Source of the DNA: JAOUGY01 sp963792365
GTDB lineage: Bacteria > Actinomycetota > Acidimicrobiia > Spongiisociales > ZC4RG35
Assembly: GCA_963792365.1 (NCBI GenBank)
Contig: CAWBVW010000001.1
Span: forward strand, 434,001-498,000
Direction of reading: 5' to 3'
Length of the DNA: 64,000 bases
Made by a program: the position numbers and the translations under genes. Shown here in pieces: positions 7,919-15,624 of this stretch. The notes below the pieces were generated by a model, which worked only from the letters and a program-made list of their open reading frames with translations, made no database searches and was not told where the DNA came from. Each line of letters opens with the position of its first letter. Position 1 is the stretch's first letter.

Positions 7919-8006
7919 CGTCCGCTGCCCTCCAGTTCACGAAGTTTCGATCTTCATGCACTCGCGTTCGAATGTACGACTTCTCGATCCAGGCGTGCAA
8001 CGATGC

Positions 8007-8024
8007 GATTCACGTGAGTGAATC
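8007..8024. promoter_or_regulatory. Inverted repeat, candidate SorC operator
   Basis: Perfect inverted repeat GATTCAC-GTGA-GTGAATC, 89 bp upstream of the SorC-type regulator start and 80 bp upstream of the divergent ArsR-like start. Its size and symmetry fit a protein-binding site in a divergent promoter region. Which regulator binds it is inferred from position only. Confidence 0.6.
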
Positions 8025-8041
8025 GGCGGCTGACAGATGTG

Positions 8042-8059
8042 CGCTTGCGGCTGCAAGCG
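8042..8059. promoter_or_regulatory. Inverted repeat, second candidate operator
   Basis: Perfect inverted repeat CGCTTGC-GGCT-GCAAGCG, 17 bp from the first one and with the same 7-4-7 geometry but different sequence. A third, shorter one (GTCGG-N6-CCGAC) lies at 8079-8094, ten bases before the ArsR-like start. The different sequences suggest separate proteins, perhaps the SorC-type regulator on one side and the ArsR-like one on the other. Confidence 0.5.
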
Positions 8060-8103
8060 AATGCCTGCTTGACACACGGTCGGCCAATACCGACAATTCT
8101 GCA

Positions 8104-8682
8104 ATGCCCGGCCATTCTTTGGTTGCCCCCGGCTATCGCCTCGACGACGAGATGGAACTCGACCCATCACAGATGCGAGTGCTCCTCGAACCCACGAGGA
8201 CGCAGATCATCGAACTCCTCGGAGAGCGAGCAGCAACGACCTCAGAGCTGGCCGACGCCCTCGGCCGCCCGAAGGGCACGATCGGACATCACTGCAAGGG
8301 CCTGGAACAGGCGGGACTGATCCGCGTGGTGCGAACCGAAAGGGTCCGTGCGATCGACGCCAAGTACTACGGGCGGACCGCTCGGACCTTCGTACTGAAC
8401 AGCGTCGAAGGAATCGAGTTCACCACCGAGAACACGCTCACCGAGGCAGCGGTAGAGATGGCGAGATTCCGCACGAGTCACCCAGAGCTCGAAACCCCAG
8501 GAATCACGAGCATCCGCTACGCCAGAATCCCCGACGACCGGGCCGAAGAGTGGACCGCCCGGCTCGTCACTTTGATCACCGAGTTCACCAAACAGCCTCG
8601 CGGGGGGACGCTCGTCTACGGCCTCGCCACCTCGCTGTTCCCGACCACCAAGACTTCGTTGCCGGAGAAAGAGATCCCATGA
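8104..8682 (+). CDS. ArsR-like winged-helix transcriptional regulator
   Basis: A 192-aa regulator. Residues about 23-85 form a winged helix typical of ArsR/HTH_20 proteins: LEPTRTQIIELLGERAATTS, ELADALGRPKGTIGHHCKGL as the recognition part, then a wing ending in VRAIDAKYYGRTAR. The C-terminal ~100 residues have no recognised motif. The ATG at 8104 is chosen; it lacks a good ribosome-binding site, and the ATG at 8152 just before the winged helix is an alternative. Its stop overlaps the MFS gene start as ATGA, so it most likely controls that transporter, probably as a repressor answering to an exported compound (inferred). Confidence 0.85.
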   Translation: MPGHSLVAPGYRLDDEMELDPSQMRVLLEPTRTQIIELLGERAATTSELADALGRPKGTIGHHCKGLEQAGLIRVVRTERVRAIDAKYYGRTARTFVLNSVEGIEFTTENTLTEAAVEMARFRTSHPELETPGITSIRYARIPDDRAEEWTARLVTLITEFTKQPRGGTLVYGLATSLFPTTKTSLPEKEIP

Positions 8683-10022
8683 CGAAAACCGAGTCGACGC
8701 CGAAGCTCGGCGCCAACTATTGGAAGCTCTGGATCGGAAACGTCGTCTCGAACTTCGGCGACGGTGTCGCCGGCGTGGCGTATCCCTGGCTGGCCTCGTC
8801 GATCACCAGGAACCCGATCGCCATCGCCCTGGTCGGGCTGGCCACACGGCTGCCATGGCTGGTGTTCACACTGCCGGCTGGAGTCATCACCGACCGCCTC
8901 GACCGCCGACGACTCGTGATGTGGATGGATGTGGTGCGATTCGCGCTCACGCTCGGAGTGGCACTCGTGGTGCTGGCACAACAGTCCGAACTGTCGACAC
9001 CAGATGCCGTCGCCGCCGGCACGGGAACGATCCCTGCTTCATCCGGCCTCCTGCTCGCGGTTCTCTACATCAGCGGCCTGGCGCTGGGCACCGCCGAAGT
9101 CCTGCGGGACAACGCCGCCCAAACCATCCTTCCATCCATCGTCGACAAGAGCCTGCTGCAGCGCGCAAACGGTCGCATGTGGGGAGCGGAGTCGGTGATG
9201 AACCAATTCGCCGGTCCGGTGGCGGGCGGTCTCTTCTTGGCGGTTGCGTTTTCGCTGCCGTTCTTCGTGGACGCCGGAACGTTCGCCGTGGCCGCCGGTC
9301 TCACGTTCCTGATCGCCGGTCAATTCCGACCCAAAGGCGAGAAGGCTACCGCCGAGCGGCCATCTTGGAAGGCAGACATCAAAGAAGGATTCGCCTGGCT
9401 GTGGACCCGGCCATTCCTCCGAAGCCTGGCCATTGCGCTCGGCATCATCAACGCCCTCGGTATGGCGATCTTTGCCACCTACGTCCTGTTCGTGCAGGAG
9501 ATCCTGGAGCTGGGCGCCACCGGATTCGCCGTGATGATGTGGTCCGGGGCCATCGGCGGCATTCTCGGTTCGTTCCTGGCCGAGAAGGTCTCGAAGAGAC
9601 TTGGCAACGGACGGTCCCTCTTCGTGACGATCGGGGTGGGGGCCGCGACGTCTCTCGTGATCGGTGTCACGTCCCTGCCGGCGGTGGTGTTCGCCATGTT
9701 CCTAGCGATGTCCTTCACGGCGGTCTTGTGGAATGTGATCACGGTCTCACTCCGCCAAACGATCATCCCCGACAACCTGCTGGGACGCGTCAACAGCGTC
9801 TACCGAATGTTCGGTTGGGGCATGATGCCGATCGGCTCGCTGCTGGGCGGGATGCTCGTGTGGGCGGGCGAGAACCTCGCCAATCGCGATCTCGGGCTCC
9901 GACTCCCGTTCCTGGTCGCCGCCGCAGCCCACCTGGCCCTGCTCGCATGGGCACTCCCCCGTCTCAACGAGAACCAGATCCAAGCCGCACTCGCCGAAGC
10001 CGAGACCCAGAATGCGCCCTGA
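8679..10022 (+). CDS. MFS transporter (drug-efflux type)
   Basis: A 447-aa major facilitator superfamily protein with about 12 hydrophobic segments. The opening LWIGNVVSNFGDGVAGVAYP and the loop DRLDRRRLVMWMD match the MFS_3 / tetracycline- and macrolide-type exporter group, as does the later GRVNSVYRMFGWGMMPIGSL. It is translated from an ATGA overlap with the ArsR-like regulator and thus forms a two-gene unit with it. The protein probably exports a small toxic or signalling compound by proton antiport; substrate cannot be told from sequence. A neighbouring 66-bp gap then leads to the convergent SLH gene. Confidence 0.92.
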   Translation: MTKTESTPKLGANYWKLWIGNVVSNFGDGVAGVAYPWLASSITRNPIAIALVGLATRLPWLVFTLPAGVITDRLDRRRLVMWMDVVRFALTLGVALVVLAQQSELSTPDAVAAGTGTIPASSGLLLAVLYISGLALGTAEVLRDNAAQTILPSIVDKSLLQRANGRMWGAESVMNQFAGPVAGGLFLAVAFSLPFFVDAGTFAVAAGLTFLIAGQFRPKGEKATAERPSWKADIKEGFAWLWTRPFLRSLAIALGIINALGMAIFATYVLFVQEILELGATGFAVMMWSGAIGGILGSFLAEKVSKRLGNGRSLFVTIGVGAATSLVIGVTSLPAVVFAMFLAMSFTAVLWNVITVSLRQTIIPDNLLGRVNSVYRMFGWGMMPIGSLLGGMLVWAGENLANRDLGLRLPFLVAAAAHLALLAWALPRLNENQIQAALAEAETQNAP

Positions 10023-10088
10023 ATGCCGCGACGATGCGCAGACCGCCTCGAAGTGAGTGGAGCACCCGAGAGTGCGCTCGGCCCCGAG

Positions 10089-12272
10089 TCAGTTCTCGCG
10101 GAGACCGTTCTGGATCTGCATGTCGGGGACGTGCGGGAAGGCGTCTCCGTCGCCGACCGAGCGGCACGTGTACAGCACCGTCCATGGATCCTTCGGTACA
10201 CACATCACCGTGTAGTCACCAGAATCGGTCTCCAGATCGACCAGCGCCGCCTCGGTGCTGACGAACTGCCGAACGGCATTCGACGCCCCCGCCCCCACCT
10301 GGCTGGTCGCCATGGGGTTGGTGTAGAACGGGGCCCCGACCGCGAACGCACGGGTGGGACTGATGTCGAGCCCTCCATCCCAGCGGCCGACTTCGATGCT
10401 CCGTTCCGACCCGTTGTCGAAGTCCCCGTCGGCGTAGCGATTGATCTGTTGGACCGCGTTGCAGCTCTCTGAGACACACTCCGTCATCGGGTTCCGCATG
10501 TCCAGTCCCAGCTGGAAGTCGGCGAAGCCGATGTTCTCGGTCGCCGCCGTGTCACCGAAGGCGTCCCACTCCTCGTAGTGATGGTCGTCGCCGGCCACGT
10601 TGAGCTGGCGTACTCGACCCTCGACCAGGCTCGGCAGCGACGAAGAGCAATTCGTCGGACTCAGCGCTGAGTCGGTGTCGGCCCGAACCGCCCGACCGAA
10701 ATCGGCCATGTGTCCCACGCTCATGATCTCGTTGCCGTCGAGGTCGTACACCATGGTGTAGGCCGTGTGGAACTGGGTGCACGCCCGCCCCTGTCCCGAT
10801 GTTCCTGCATGGACGACGAACCGCACCCAGTAGTCGCCGGAGAAGTCCTTGAAGATGAACTCCTTGAACCCGCTGTTGGGCTCTTCCATCCCGTTCTTCA
10901 CGGAGAGGTACTCGTACGGCACCAAGGGTGCGCCCGGAATCAGAGCCGGCTTCGAACCGTGGTCGTGGCCGAACGAGCACCAGTACACGGGATCCCACTG
11001 CGGATGCCATGTGGCGTACTCCGCACCGTCCGGACCGGTGGTCGAATACCTGTCGTGGACCCACGATGGACAGGCCTGTCCGGGGGCGGGGTACGTCTTC
11101 CCCGACGGAATCGGCGGCGTGTCGGTTGGGACACCACCGTCCTCTGCCAACAGCACGAAGTACATGGTCTTCCAATTGCCCTCGGAGCTCTCGACCGTGC
11201 CCAGCTCGACCTGGCCGGCCGGGAAATCTCGCAGATACACCCTGGCGTTGCTCCCGCCCACCGTCACGCCGGATCCTTCGCTCCACCCGGACTTCAGCCA
11301 GCCGGGCGTCGCCGAGCTGTCCCGCCAGACGACCGCCACCCGCGCCGGTCGGTTGAGCGTGAAACGGAACCAATCGTCGTCCTTGGGCTCGTCATCGAAG
11401 CCCCAATGCGTGGGCGGGGACAGGACGTCCCAGCCCGAGTAGTCACCGGGATCGTCGACCGGCTCGAGCTGCCACGGCTCCGTACCGCCCGACGGGTCGA
11501 TGTCGAAACCACTCCGGAAGCTGCGTGGCCAATACGCCATCATGTACATGTGGTTCGGTGTGGCCGAGTCGTCAAAGACAGAGAACCGCGACACGAGAGC
11601 AGCGTCTTCGTCCGAAGGATCACCGATCGGATACAGTTCCACCGGATCGAGACCGAGGGCTCGCGTGAGGAAGCTCGCCATCTGAGCCCTCGTCACCGGG
11701 TCGTCAGGACAAAACGCCGTGTTCTCGGGCGGATTGCACCCTTTCGTCACGCCGGTGGCCGCCAGCCACGCAATATCGGCCGCGAACACCGAACCGGCGG
11801 AGTCGGCGAAGCTACCGGCCTGACCGGAGGCGCTCAAAGCCGGTAGAGCGCGGTGGAGGAACGCCGCCATCTGCCCTCTGGTCACCGGGTCATCCGGACA
11901 GAACCGATCGTTGGCGGGCGGATTGCATCCCACAGTGATGCCCGCTTCGGCGAGCTTCTCGATGTCGAGCTCGAAGACCGAAGCGTCGTCGTCGACGAAG
12001 TCGTAAGACCCTGCGGCCCCGAGATCCAGGGCGCGGACCAAGAAGGCAGCCATCTGCCCTCTGGTCACAGGGTCGTCGGGACAGAACTGGTCGTTCGCAG
12101 GCGGATTGCACCCAGCGGTGATCCCTTCCAACGCGATGGCCTCGATGTCGCTCTCGTGCACCGATCCGTCGTCGTCGGAGAAGCTTCCCACCGCCGCCGA
12201 TCCAACGGCCGGGAACCACATCAGGGTGACCACGACCGACACCGCCACGAACGCGCCTGCTCGCCGTCTCAT
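10089..12272 (-). CDS. Secreted S-layer homology (SLH) domain protein A
   Basis: A 727-aa exported protein. A signal peptide (residues about 1-26, ending VGSA-A) is followed by three SLH modules at about 29-84, 90-146 and 153-208, then a ~500-residue C-terminal region of unknown fold shared with the next protein. Each SLH module holds GCNPPxNxxFCPDDPVTR, giving a cysteine pair nine residues apart (Cys-55/64, 116/125, 179/188), probably a disulphide outside the cell. SLH modules usually bind cell-wall polymers, so it should sit on the surface. It lies 20 bp downstream of paralogue B, with which it shares the C-terminal pattern DIRNP/DMRNP-x-TECV. The order of modules two and three is swapped against B. 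Confidence 0.9.
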   Translation of the reverse strand: MRRRAGAFVAVSVVVTLMWFPAVGSAAVGSFSDDDGSVHESDIEAIALEGITAGCNPPANDQFCPDDPVTRGQMAAFLVRALDLGAAGSYDFVDDDASVFELDIEKLAEAGITVGCNPPANDRFCPDDPVTRGQMAAFLHRALPALSASGQAGSFADSAGSVFAADIAWLAATGVTKGCNPPENTAFCPDDPVTRAQMASFLTRALGLDPVELYPIGDPSDEDAALVSRFSVFDDSATPNHMYMMAYWPRSFRSGFDIDPSGGTEPWQLEPVDDPGDYSGWDVLSPPTHWGFDDEPKDDDWFRFTLNRPARVAVVWRDSSATPGWLKSGWSEGSGVTVGGSNARVYLRDFPAGQVELGTVESSEGNWKTMYFVLLAEDGGVPTDTPPIPSGKTYPAPGQACPSWVHDRYSTTGPDGAEYATWHPQWDPVYWCSFGHDHGSKPALIPGAPLVPYEYLSVKNGMEEPNSGFKEFIFKDFSGDYWVRFVVHAGTSGQGRACTQFHTAYTMVYDLDGNEIMSVGHMADFGRAVRADTDSALSPTNCSSSLPSLVEGRVRQLNVAGDDHHYEEWDAFGDTAATENIGFADFQLGLDMRNPMTECVSESCNAVQQINRYADGDFDNGSERSIEVGRWDGGLDISPTRAFAVGAPFYTNPMATSQVGAGASNAVRQFVSTEAALVDLETDSGDYTVMCVPKDPWTVLYTCRSVGDGDAFPHVPDMQIQNGLREN

Positions 12273-12292
12273 CTCATCTCATCCCTTCGGGC

Positions 12293-14479
12293 TCAATCAG
12301 GGTCGCTGATCGACCACATGATCTGAAGGTCGGGTACGTTTCCGATGCCATCGATGCCGCCGTCACCTATCTCGTAGCAGGTGTATTTGAACGTCCAGGG
12401 ATCCCACGCCTTGCAGTCGATACGGTCGATGTCGGAGTCCTTGAGGAAGTCGACGGCGGAGACGCCCGGGTCGACGAATTGCCGGGTGGCATTCGACGCC
12501 GACTCGGCAACGAGTCCCAGCCCGTACGGGTCGGTGAAGAACTCACCCTCGTCGAGCGATTGGGCCGTCGTGAACGAGAACCCGGCATCCCAACGGGCCA
12601 TGCGCAGTGTCCGCTGGGTTTCGTTCTCGCCCTGTGAGCGATCACGATCGATTGCCCGAACCGAATTGCAGGTCGTGTCGACACACTCGGTGATCGGATT
12701 CCGGATGTCGAAAGAGTGGCGGAACGTGCCGAAGCCGAGATTGCGGGTTGCCTCCGTGTCGTCCTCCGAATCCCACGACTCGTACTCGTGGTTCTGGCCG
12801 GCGACGTTGAGCTGCCGCTCCCTGTCGTCGTCGTGTGCCGGTAGCGTCGTCCCACAGTTGGTCGGATTCAACGGCTCGTCGCCATCGGCCGCGATCGCCC
12901 GTCCGTAATCCGCCTTGAAGCCAACATTCATCAGCTCGACTCCGGCGGAGTCGTAGATCATCACGGAAAGCGTGTGGAACTGTGTGCAGGCCCGCCGTAC
13001 CGACGCCGTGTTGGCGTGAATCACGAACCGAACCCAGTAGTCGCCGCTCATGTCCTTGAACGTGAACTCCTTGAAGCCCGCATTGGGCTCGTCCTGTGGC
13101 ACCTTGTCCGCCACGTAGCCGTACGGGACCGCCGGCGCCCCTGGGATCAGCGACGGGTCGGAACCGTGGTCGTGACCGAACGCACACCAGTAGACGGGGT
13201 CCCACTGGGGGTGCCAGGTCTCATAGGTCTGCCCATCGGGTCCAGTGGTGGTGTAGAAGCCGTGGACCCACGCCGGACAATCCCCGCCGACCGAGGGAAG
13301 GGTCTTGCCGGCAGGGACCGGCGGAGTCGGTGTCGGCGAACCATCGGCCTCGGCGAGCAGCACGGTGTACATCGTGCGGGAATCGCCAGACGGGGCTTCC
13401 ACCGTGCCGAACGCGACCGGCCCGGCCGGGAAGTCCCGCAGGTAGACGCGCGCATTGTCACCATCGATGGTCACGCCGGACCCCTCAGTCCACCCCGACT
13501 TCAGCCAGCTCGGAATCGGATCTTCAGATCTCCAGGCCACGGCCACCCGCGCCGGGCGAGTCAGAGTGAACTGCATCCAATCGTCGTCGCGGGCCAGCCC
13601 ATCGAAACCCCAATGGTTTGGTGGTGACAGAATGTCCCAACCTCGATAAGCCCCAGGATCGTCGACTCGATCGACCTGCCAGCCGTCGGAGCCGGGAACC
13701 GCATCCACGTCCACCCCCGAAGCGAACGATCGCGGCCAATATGCCATCTGGAACACATAGGCCGGCTCCTCGGCATCGTCGTAGACGTGGAACCGCGACA
13801 CCAGCGCCACGTCTTCTTCGCCAGGGGTTCCGATCGGATAGAGCGGCACCGGCTTCAGCCCGAGCCCTCGCGCCAGGAAACTCGCCATCTGTGCCCTTGT
13901 GATCGCGTCATCGGGGCAGAAACGATCGTTGTCCGGCGGGTTGCATCCGAGCGTGATGCCTTCCTCGGCCAGGCGCTCGATGTCCGCCTCGAAGACCGAG
14001 GAGTCGTCGTCCACGAACTCGTGCGATCCGCTCGCGGTCAAACCGAGCGCTCGGACCAGGAATGCGGCCATCTGACCTCTCGTGACCGGGTCGTCCGGGC
14101 AGAACTCGTCGTTGGCAGGCGGGTTGCAGCCCTTGGTCACACCCGTTGCCGCCAACCATGCAATATCGGCTGCGAACACAGAGCCACCGATGTCGGCGAA
14201 TCCAGCGACCTGCCCCGACGCATCCAGAGCGGGCAGCGCGCGGTGCAAAAAGGCCGCCATTTGTCCACGGGTCACAGGGTCATCCGGGCAGAACTGATCG
14301 TTGGCCGGCGGATTGCATCCGGCGGTGATGCCTTCGGCCGCAATGGCCTCGATGTTGCCCTCGTGCACCGAACCATCGTCGTCGGAGAAACTCCCGACTG
14401 CCGCAGAGCCGGCCCCCGGTATCCACACCACGGAGGCGACCATGATCGTCACCAACAGAACGCCCGTCCGACGCCGCAT
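12293..14479 (-). CDS. Secreted S-layer homology (SLH) domain protein B
   Basis: A 728-aa paralogue of the SLH protein at 10089-12272 with the same plan: signal peptide, three cysteine-paired SLH modules in residues about 29-215, and the same long C-terminal region. I chose the ATG at 14479 because it gives MRRR plus signal peptide exactly as in paralogue A; a start 27 bp further upstream is possible. The pair is a tandem duplication transcribed leftwards, B first. The C-terminal region has several cysteines (for example NPITECVDTTCNSV), fitting an extracytoplasmic protein. Function of that region is unknown to me. Its upstream side is the repeat-rich gap at 14480-15056. Confidence 0.9.
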   Translation of the reverse strand: MRRRTGVLLVTIMVASVVWIPGAGSAAVGSFSDDDGSVHEGNIEAIAAEGITAGCNPPANDQFCPDDPVTRGQMAAFLHRALPALDASGQVAGFADIGGSVFAADIAWLAATGVTKGCNPPANDEFCPDDPVTRGQMAAFLVRALGLTASGSHEFVDDDSSVFEADIERLAEEGITLGCNPPDNDRFCPDDAITRAQMASFLARGLGLKPVPLYPIGTPGEEDVALVSRFHVYDDAEEPAYVFQMAYWPRSFASGVDVDAVPGSDGWQVDRVDDPGAYRGWDILSPPNHWGFDGLARDDDWMQFTLTRPARVAVAWRSEDPIPSWLKSGWTEGSGVTIDGDNARVYLRDFPAGPVAFGTVEAPSGDSRTMYTVLLAEADGSPTPTPPVPAGKTLPSVGGDCPAWVHGFYTTTGPDGQTYETWHPQWDPVYWCAFGHDHGSDPSLIPGAPAVPYGYVADKVPQDEPNAGFKEFTFKDMSGDYWVRFVIHANTASVRRACTQFHTLSVMIYDSAGVELMNVGFKADYGRAIAADGDEPLNPTNCGTTLPAHDDDRERQLNVAGQNHEYESWDSEDDTEATRNLGFGTFRHSFDIRNPITECVDTTCNSVRAIDRDRSQGENETQRTLRMARWDAGFSFTTAQSLDEGEFFTDPYGLGLVAESASNATRQFVDPGVSAVDFLKDSDIDRIDCKAWDPWTFKYTCYEIGDGGIDGIGNVPDLQIMWSISDPD

Positions 14480-14622
14480 CCTCACTTGCACCCTTGCGCT
14501 CCTCACCGGGCACGCACGGACGAGGGCAAATCACTCCCCCGACCGACGTTCCCCCGCACTCGATCTCCAGCTGGCTACAAGGAATGATTGGCCGAAGTCC
14601 GACAATTGGTTCTGGGTTTCTA

Positions 14623-14803
14623 CAGGCCGACTTCCGCTCCAGTTGGGCGACCACCCGGACCATGCACCAGACGTGCTCCACGCCGAGCGGAACAGACGCC
14701 GGTCGGCTGTGCCCTTGCAGGCCGACTTCCGCTCCAGTTCGGCGGCCACCCGGACCATGCACCAGACGTGCTCCACGCCGAGCGGAACAGACGCCGGTCG
14801 GCC
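14623..14803. repeat. 95-bp tandem duplication
   Basis: Two nearly identical head-to-tail copies, 14623-14717 and 14718-14803, offset by 95 bp; the second copy ends shortly after GACGCCGGTCGGC. Each copy contains an 8-bp inverted repeat (TTCCGCTC ... GAGCGGAA, in copy one 14632-14639 and 14685-14692), so each could form a stem with a long loop. The copies differ at only a few positions in the first third. Confidence 0.9.
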
Positions 14804-14885
14804 TGGGCTACCGCCGCTGGTTGCGATGATTCCCGAGCTCCCGGCGATGTGTTGCAGACCGACTTCCCCCTCTGTCATCCGTGTT

Positions 14886-14948
14886 CCGTTCTACGTACTA
14901 CGTAATCCGTTCTACGTATTACGCATTCCGTACTGCGCAGTACGCCGT
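14886..14948. repeat. Three 21-bp tandem repeats with internal palindromes
   Basis: Three adjoining 21-bp units at 14886-14906, 14907-14927 and 14928-14948, each starting CCGT. Unit one contains TACGTACTACGTA, unit two CTACGTATTACG and unit three the palindrome TACTGCGCAGTA. The third unit is diverged in sequence but keeps its symmetry, as expected if symmetry rather than sequence is what matters. Confidence 0.8.
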
Positions 14949-15004
14949 CGGTTGTCTGCCGTCCGCCACGAGATCGAAGCGTCGCGAGGTCGCAGCCGCC
15001 GCAC

Positions 15005-15044
15005 TTGACGTGGGTCTCTTGTAATGGTGTAATGCCTCTTACAC
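15005..15044 (+). promoter_or_regulatory. Sigma-70-type promoter with overlapping palindromic operator
   Basis: A -35 box TTGACG (15005-15010), a 17-bp spacer and a -10 box TGTAAT (15028-15033). The inverted repeat GTGTAA-TGCCTC-TTACAC (15027-15044) covers the -10 box and the expected start point, so a bound protein would block transcription. A ribosome-binding site AAAGGAG follows at 15045-15051, five bases before the start codon. This is the clearest promoter in the window. Confidence 0.8.
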
Positions 15045-15056
15045 AAAGGAGTCGAA

Positions 15057-15560
15057 ATGGACGAAACGGTGCGTGGTTGGTTCATCGGGCGGGTTCCGGA
15101 CGATTGGTTCGAGGAGTCTCCTGTCGTGGAGTTCGATCGGGATGAGATCCTGGTCATGGGGCGGCTTGCCGAACCCACGTATGGCGACGACGTGAGCGAG
15201 GAGGATCGTGTGGCCGCTCGTCTGTCTCGGATCCAAGCCTTCCGTCAGAAGACGCGGGCGGCCCGGGTCGAGATCGCTCGGACGGCAGAGGCGACTTTTG
15301 AGCGCAAGGTCTCGTGGGGCGCGGTGTGCGGCGACCAGACGGAGCTGTTCACGACCCTCTCCTCCCCCACGATGACCCGCTTGAGGATGCCGGAACGTCG
15401 GGTTCTCGACACGCTCGTGTCGGCCGGGGTCGGTAGGAGCCGAAGTGAGGCGCTCGCCTGGTGTGTGCGTCAGGTGGGCAAGCACCAGTCCGAATGGCTC
15501 GAAGAGCTCGAGGGTGCGATCGAACAGGTCGAGGAGATTCGCCGCCGCGGCCCCCACTGA
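15057..15560 (+). CDS. Protein with C-terminal ribbon-helix-helix-like domain, probable autoregulator
   Basis: A 167-aa soluble protein. Residues about 105-143 read as a ribbon-helix-helix unit: strand MTRLRMP, helix ERRVLDTLVSAG, turn VGRSRS, helix EALAWCVRQVGKH, the pattern of CopG/Arc-type DNA-binding proteins. The N-terminal 100 residues include a Trp/acidic segment and a basic helix and match no family I know. The gene has a strong promoter overlapped by an 18-bp palindrome, suggesting it represses itself. No toxin-like gene follows; the next gene is convergent. The RHH assignment is by pattern and is moderately sure. Confidence 0.7.
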   Translation: MDETVRGWFIGRVPDDWFEESPVVEFDRDEILVMGRLAEPTYGDDVSEEDRVAARLSRIQAFRQKTRAARVEIARTAEATFERKVSWGAVCGDQTELFTTLSSPTMTRLRMPERRVLDTLVSAGVGRSRSEALAWCVRQVGKHQSEWLEELEGAIEQVEEIRRRGPH

Positions 15561-15624
15561 GGGTTCGCAGTCCAGGAAGCGGTCCGGGGTAGATCGGCGA
15601 GTTCACCCGACGATCTATCGAAAC

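Larger units (their letters stand above)
14480..15056. other. 577-bp repeat-rich intergenic region
   Basis: This divergent gap between SLH protein B and the RHH-type gene carries no convincing coding sequence. It holds, in order, a 95-bp tandem duplication (14623-14803), three 21-bp palindromic repeats (14886-14948), two heptamers of a type that recurs at 56742-56818 (14954-14967), and the promoter of the RHH gene (15005-15044). Open frames on the minus strand across the tandem repeat merely repeat the same peptide and have no ribosome-binding site. Confidence 0.75.

Noticed and set aside
8720..10261. Long open frame overlapping the MFS gene in another frame
   Set aside because: Highly Arg/Pro-rich, no hydrophobic pattern, no family similarity; the MFS frame is clearly coding.
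14500..14830. Minus-strand open frames across the 95-bp tandem repeat
   Set aside because: They merely repeat the same peptide because the DNA is duplicated; no ribosome-binding site or known domain.
15057..15624. Toxin-antitoxin pair
   Set aside because: The RHH-type protein could be an antitoxin, but no toxin-like frame follows; the next gene is a convergent exported protein.
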